Source: Hyphomicrobiales bacterium
GTDB taxonomy: Bacteria > Pseudomonadota > Alphaproteobacteria > Rhizobiales > Rhizobiaceae
Length of the DNA: 64,000 bases
Assembly: GCA_900473795.1 (NCBI GenBank)
Contig: UCMT01000042.1
Span: 17,116 to 81,115 of the forward strand
Reading direction: 5' to 3'
Part shown: in pieces, positions 60,818 to 64,000 of the stretch
Numbering within the stretch: the stretch's first letter is position 1
How the letters are laid out: each line of letters begins with the position of its first letter
Translations under genes and position numbers: made by a program
Notes under the pieces: generated by a model
Database searches by the model: none
What the model was told of the DNA's origin: nothing
The model's input: only the letters and a program-made list of their open reading frames with translations

Positions 60818-61366
60818 ATGGCAAGCAGTGCATTGAAAGCCCTTCTCGCGGTATTGGCGGTGGCCGGGTTCCAGAACAGGGATAAAATCGGTGACCTTCT
60901 GCGCGGTTTGACACAGAACCCCACGGGCGGCGATGAATTGCCCGGCCAGCAGCAATCGGGAGGCGGGCTCGGTGATCTCTTGGGCGGCAGCCTAGCGGGC
61001 GGCTCGGGCGGACTGGGAGGACTCCTCGGCGGCACGTCCGCGGGCAGCGTCCTGGGGGGCGGCCTCGGTGACCTGCTCAGGCAGTTCGAGCAAAACGGAC
61101 ACGGCGAGGCAGCCAAGTCCTGGGTTCAGGACGGCCCCAACAAGGAAATCGACGATCGTCAACTCTCCGAAGCGCTCGGCCCAGAAGTTCTGAATGATCT
61201 TTCGTTAAGGACAGGGCTGCCACCCCAGGAAATCTTGAGCCGCCTCAGCCGTGATCTGCCCAAGGCCGTGGACGAACTCACCCCAAATGGTGTTCTACCT
61301 TCGAAGGACGATGCTTCGGAAGAAGGACTGCGCTCCGTTCCATCGGTCAAACCTCAGATTGTTTAG
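60818..61366 (+). CDS. YidB-family protein
   Basis: The 182-aa protein starts MASSALKALLAVLAVAGFQN, has a Gly/Leu-rich middle (repeated GGLGDLLGG units, residues 50-95) and the conserved C-terminal domain with NGHGEAAKSWVQDGPN and LSLRTGLPPQEILSRLSRDL PKAVDELTP-type ending. This is the YidB (DUF937-like) family, of unknown function. AAAAAAGGAAGG upstream of ATG 60818 decides the start; an in-frame ATG or alternative at 60728 lacks a site. Confidence 0.85.
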   Translation: MASSALKALLAVLAVAGFQNRDKIGDLLRGLTQNPTGGDELPGQQQSGGGLGDLLGGSLAGGSGGLGGLLGGTSAGSVLGGGLGDLLRQFEQNGHGEAAKSWVQDGPNKEIDDRQLSEALGPEVLNDLSLRTGLPPQEILSRLSRDLPKAVDELTPNGVLPSKDDASEEGLRSVPSVKPQIV

Positions 61367-61730
61367 CGTTGATTTGGCCGCCTTCCGGGGACCCTTTAGC
61401 GATATACTAAAGCGAGACAGCGCCAAGGACCGACAGAGTGTGCGCCCTCCAGTTAGCGTCATAGTCTTTGAACTGCTTGCGTTGGAAAAATAAATCAAGC
61501 AAGGGATCCAACGGGCTCCCTTGCGCCTGGTAACGGCACTGAGTTGTTCGAGTCGCAGTCGAACGGACAAGTGTTTAGGGCGACGACTATGAAAGCATAC
61601 CGACGGACCTCGATGATGCCGACGTGACATAGCTGTCAGTCGCTATCATGTGGCCACAGTCCCCACTCGTCCCAATCAATGTTCATACGTCCGTGCGGCT
61701 TTCGCCCGTCGATTGCGTGCTTGCAGGTAC
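61367..61730. other. Stretch without recognised gene
   Basis: These 364 bases between the YidB gene and the small leftward gene contain short frames only. No hairpin with a T-run or promoter could be fixed with confidence. Confidence 0.5.
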
Positions 61731-61976
61731 CTATGTTGTTCCTGGATAAATGCGACGTACCGTAACGTGCCAGTCGCCGATGTTTAGGCTGCCATGGTTC
61801 AAGATCGCCAGGAGAATGAGCCTTTTAGCCGGTAGGAAGTTCTCCGGCGAATGTCGGGCGATGATCTCTTCGGCTGCATCGGCGTCAAATACCCCCTCAA
61901 CGAGAATGAGGCCTTGCTGGTGAATAAGGATCTCGTAAAGAGGCGAGGTCAGGGTTTGTTCGCTGCCGGCTTCCAT
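61731..61976 (-). CDS. Small protein of unknown function
   Basis: An 81-aa protein begins MEAGSEQTLTSPLYEILIHQ and has the segment LVEGVFDADAAEEIIARHSP followed by a LLAILNHGSLNIGDWHV strand. I do not recognise a family. A good ribosome-binding site (GGAGG, 8 bases before the ATG at 61976) supports that it is real. It stands alone between the YidB gene and a sensor-kinase remnant. Confidence 0.55.
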   Translation of the reverse strand: MEAGSEQTLTSPLYEILIHQQGLILVEGVFDADAAEEIIARHSPENFLPAKRLILLAILNHGSLNIGDWHVTVRRIYPGTT

Positions 61977-62015
61977 GATTTTTTCCTCCGCGAATGAACC
62001 TCACGCGGCTACAGC

Positions 62016-62320
62016 CTAGCCCAGCGGCACATCCATTGGGAGCTCTAGCCCGTTCTCGGTCCAATTTCGCTCTACACGCGAACTCTCAGCTGTTTTTCGA
62101 TCATTGCCGCGATCAGGATCGAGCCGAATCCCTTCTTCGTCACGATGCTGCCCGTGGGTGCGCCCCGTTCGATCCAATTGAAAGCAATCCAGTTGCGATC
62201 TGCGAGTGCTGTCCATTCGACTCTTATCCGGCCACCTCGAGCAAGGAGGGCACCATGCCGGGCGGCATTAACCGCCAACTGGTGAAGCACCAGGCCGATC
62301 TTCCCTTATTATTTGACAGA
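62016..62320 (-). pseudogene. C-terminal remnant of an HWE-type sensor histidine kinase
   Basis: The minus strand gives GLVLHQLAVNAARHGALLAR, GGRIRVEWTAL, a FNWIERGAP block and KKGFGSILIAAMIEKQL. These are the N-, G1- and G2-like boxes of the HWE/HisKA_2 kinase ATP-binding domain (LHELATNAAKYGAL, WxExGGP, GFGxxLI). After LRV the frame shifts by one and continues ERNWTENGLELPMDVPLG. The dimerisation and sensor domains are absent and TAA codons precede the block. Confidence 0.65.
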
Positions 62321-62502
62321 GGTTGCGGCGTTTGTTGCAGGTTTTGAGAGATCCAAACAAGCGACGGTTTTCAGAGATGTTGCGCCGGCCGTCTGTACGA
62401 TCGAGGCCGGTCGGCCGATCGGGTCTCGAAAACGGTCGTTTTTCAACGAAGCAGGGCCTGTCCTGCGCTTTGGGGCGGGCGATGGGTTGATGCCGGTGAG
62501 GA

Positions 62503-62660
62503 TCAACTGATCGCTGGCACCCGGACATCTTCGGTGATCGTGTCGTTGCCGTCACCATCGTTGGCTTTGCCGCCGTTGATGACGTCGTCGCCAAGGCTGC
62601 CGATGACAACTTCCCCAGATCCGCTGCCCGATAATATATTCGCGGCAGTTGTTCGCTCAT
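62503..62660 (-). pseudogene. RTX-repeat protein remnant
   Basis: The minus-strand frame reads NILSGSGSGEVVIGSLGDDV, INGGKANDGDGNDTITED, matching degenerate calcium-binding nonapeptides of the type seen in WgeA (GGxGxDxI). No further repeats or secretion domain is present. Confidence 0.5.
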
Positions 62661-62908
62661 GCAAGGCTCCGCGCCGGCTCAAGCATCGATAAAGGTCTCG
62701 ATTCCTTTGTCTCCAAAGCCAGATCTGGCCTTGGCAAGCCGTCGATCGACACGGGCTAGCTTGCGATCTTCTGCTGTTCGTTGAATTGGTGCCTGATCTG
62801 CGGGAAGCGGCTCTCGCCAAGCGAGTTCAAAGCCTTACGGACTTCCGTCGGAAGCCCCGAACCTCCAGCACCGCGCTGGTTCGAGCCTTCACGATCTGGG
62901 ACCCCTTA

Positions 62909-63248
62909 TCTCGATAAAGGTCAGATTGGCGCGGGCAGTGTTTTCCTGCCCCTGGGCTATGACGTGGACTATCCTCGAGAGGCTTTATGACGGCACGAAC
63001 CTTGATGCCCAGTTCCTTTGCCGCGCGGGCTCGCCGATGGCCGTACACGATCATGTACCGGTCAGCCTCATCCGGATGGGGACGCCCGCGTGACGTATTG
63101 CTTCGACCAGCGCTCCCGGACCTTTGCCGATGGCATATAGGACCTTAGTCCGATGCGTTGTGGAGCGGGCTGCGCGATCTTCCGCGAACGGGATAGTTTC
63201 GCTGCGGAAGCGGTCCAGCTTAAACTGGACGGTCTGCTCCACCGTCAC
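62909..63248 (-). pseudogene. repB (plasmid ParB) remnant
   Basis: Across three frames the minus strand reads IGKGPGALVEAIRHAG, RPHPDEADRYMIVYGHRRAR, AAKELGIKVRAVIKPLED and IVHVIAQGQENTARANLTFI. These blocks, in order, are the ParB nuclease-like core of RepB from rhizobial repABC plasmids (LRPHPxxxxRYxIVYGHRR, VIAQGQENxxRxDLSxIE). Frameshifts separate them and the helix-turn-helix half is lost. The block upstream (63135-63248) is open but not recognised. It indicates decay of a second plasmid partition locus. Confidence 0.65.
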
Positions 63249-63486
63249 GCCGTCCGAAGCGTCGGCCTCGATTTCAACCGGCTCGACTTCCTCTTCGCTG
63301 ATGATTTGGGGGATTTATATCCCGCCCAAAGTAGGCAGGTTCGATCGCGGGGCTTATTGTGCGATTACTAAGTTGCGGTAAATAATAGTATTAATGACTA
63401 TTTTGGCCCCAATAAACTGGGGAGTTGCTTGTACAGTTTTACTCTTCATAATATCGCGTCTGCATTTCTCGCTTCTAGGAGGAAAA

Positions 63487-63705
63487 ATGCCTGCATTTTC
63501 GGCAATTGCTTCAAACGTTTGCTTGTCTTCGAGTGATTTGGACCTGCTGCGTGCGGTCTTGGACGAATGGTGCGACAGTAACGGGGTCACTGTCTCCGAC
63601 GATGTTGCGAGAGAGAAAGCGACCGCTTTGATCGACTGGTTCCAATTCGGAATTCAAAGCCCGACTGAGCTGAAGGATATGTTGTTGCCCCTTGTCTTGG
63701 AATAG
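63487..63705 (+). CDS. Small rhizobial protein of unknown function
   Basis: A 72-aa acidic protein begins MPAFSAIASNVCLSSSDLDL and continues LRAVLDEWCDSNGVTVSDDV to a LIDWFQFGIQSPTEL end. The two-helix LxxLRxVLxEWC plus IDWFQFG pattern is seen in small rhizobial proteins as far as I recall; the function is unknown. A very strong AGGAGG with four A before ATG 63487 decides the start over the in-frame start at 63394. Confidence 0.6.
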   Translation: MPAFSAIASNVCLSSSDLDLLRAVLDEWCDSNGVTVSDDVAREKATALIDWFQFGIQSPTELKDMLLPLVLE

Positions 63706-64000
63706 CTGGATCGGACCCCCTTCTTAACCCACTGGTAGATCGCTATGCCGACCCGCAACGAGGTCGTCGGGCCTCGAGCATAAACAGCCCGAGCGCATTG
63801 CGGCGGCGGACGAGCGGCTCGAACAGGAAGCGGACGAGCAAAACCCGGCCCCTCGGCAGAGCGCCGTATAGCGGAAATGTAGAGGCTCGACGCCGACACG
63901 CTCCGGCGCGCCTATCGCACGGTACCGGCGTGGAGGTGCTCGGCTTTTCTGATCGGGAGGTTCCCGGCTCGGTCGGCGTCGACGCCTCCTCGGAAGCCTA
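63706..64000. other. Right edge, no recognised gene
   Basis: The last 295 bases show short frames on both strands without motifs. The sequence has the patchy look of decayed coding DNA, as in the preceding 7 kb. Confidence 0.4.

Noticed and set aside
62313..62510. 65-codon plus-strand frame
   Set aside because: No ribosome-binding site or motif, and it is embedded in a zone of decayed leftward genes.
1..64000. tRNA, rRNA, intact insertion sequence or integrase
   Set aside because: No cloverleaf, rRNA-like segment, transposase or integrase gene with catalytic motifs was recognised on either strand.

Overview
The window looks like part of a megaplasmid or chromid from a Rhizobiaceae bacterium, most likely a Sinorhizobium/Ensifer relative. 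The reasons are its high GC, a VirB-type secretion operon, a nearly complete galactoglucan (EPS II, exp/wg) cluster in the Sinorhizobium meliloti pSymB gene order, small rhizobial families (DUF1127, CsbD, DUF6894, YidB), EcfG-type stress promoters and an anti-Shine-Dalgarno small RNA of the alphaproteobacterial alpha-r14/cuckoo type. No rRNA, tRNA, intact transposase or CRISPR array was seen.

Layout. (1) 1-7012: a leftward type IV secretion operon (TrbM-like gene, virB1-B2-B3-B4-B5-eexN-B6-B7, then virB8 cut by the window edge) with a divergent winged-helix regulator. (2) 7013-7498: a junction holding a decayed serine-resolvase tail and a long inverted repeat. (3) 7499-19334: a rightward operon for a small polyol or ketose, made of an ABC importer (binding protein, two permeases, a 68-aa membrane protein, two ATPases), a one-chain DhaK-DhaL kinase, and a complete split phosphoenolpyruvate-dependent dihydroxyacetone kinase (DhaL, DhaM, HPr, Enzyme I, DhaK). 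(4) 19335-24690: an SH3-domain surface protein, a degenerate GGDEF membrane protein, and remnants of an aminotransferase, an HD-GYP protein and three dTDP-rhamnose genes.

(5) 24762-47539: the galactoglucan cluster. The wga arm and wgcA run leftward, as does the MarR-type regulator wggR. The type I secretion pair wgdAB and wgeA-G run rightward. Glycosyltransferases (WgcA, WgaB, WgeB, WgeD, WgeG, possibly WgeF), two polysaccharide pyruvyl transferases, a methyltransferase and a glycosidase-like protein would build and decorate the polymer; WgdAB would export it and/or the RTX protein WgeA. A near-palindrome lies beside wggR and recurs upstream of wgeA. The dTDP-sugar genes expected at the end of the wga arm are internally deleted remnants.

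(6) 47714-55011: an operator-controlled operon with a BMP-family binding protein, an amidase, a nucleoside-type ABC transporter and a cytosine-deaminase-like amidohydrolase, probably for nucleobase or modified-pyrimidine salvage. (7) 55012-64000: a loose region with the multi-hairpin sRNA, small stress genes, a Crp/Fnr regulator, and many remnants (GNAT, GcrA-like, DUF3072, DUF6929-like with a frameshift, HWE kinase, RTX, plasmid repB), a typical plasmid degradation zone.
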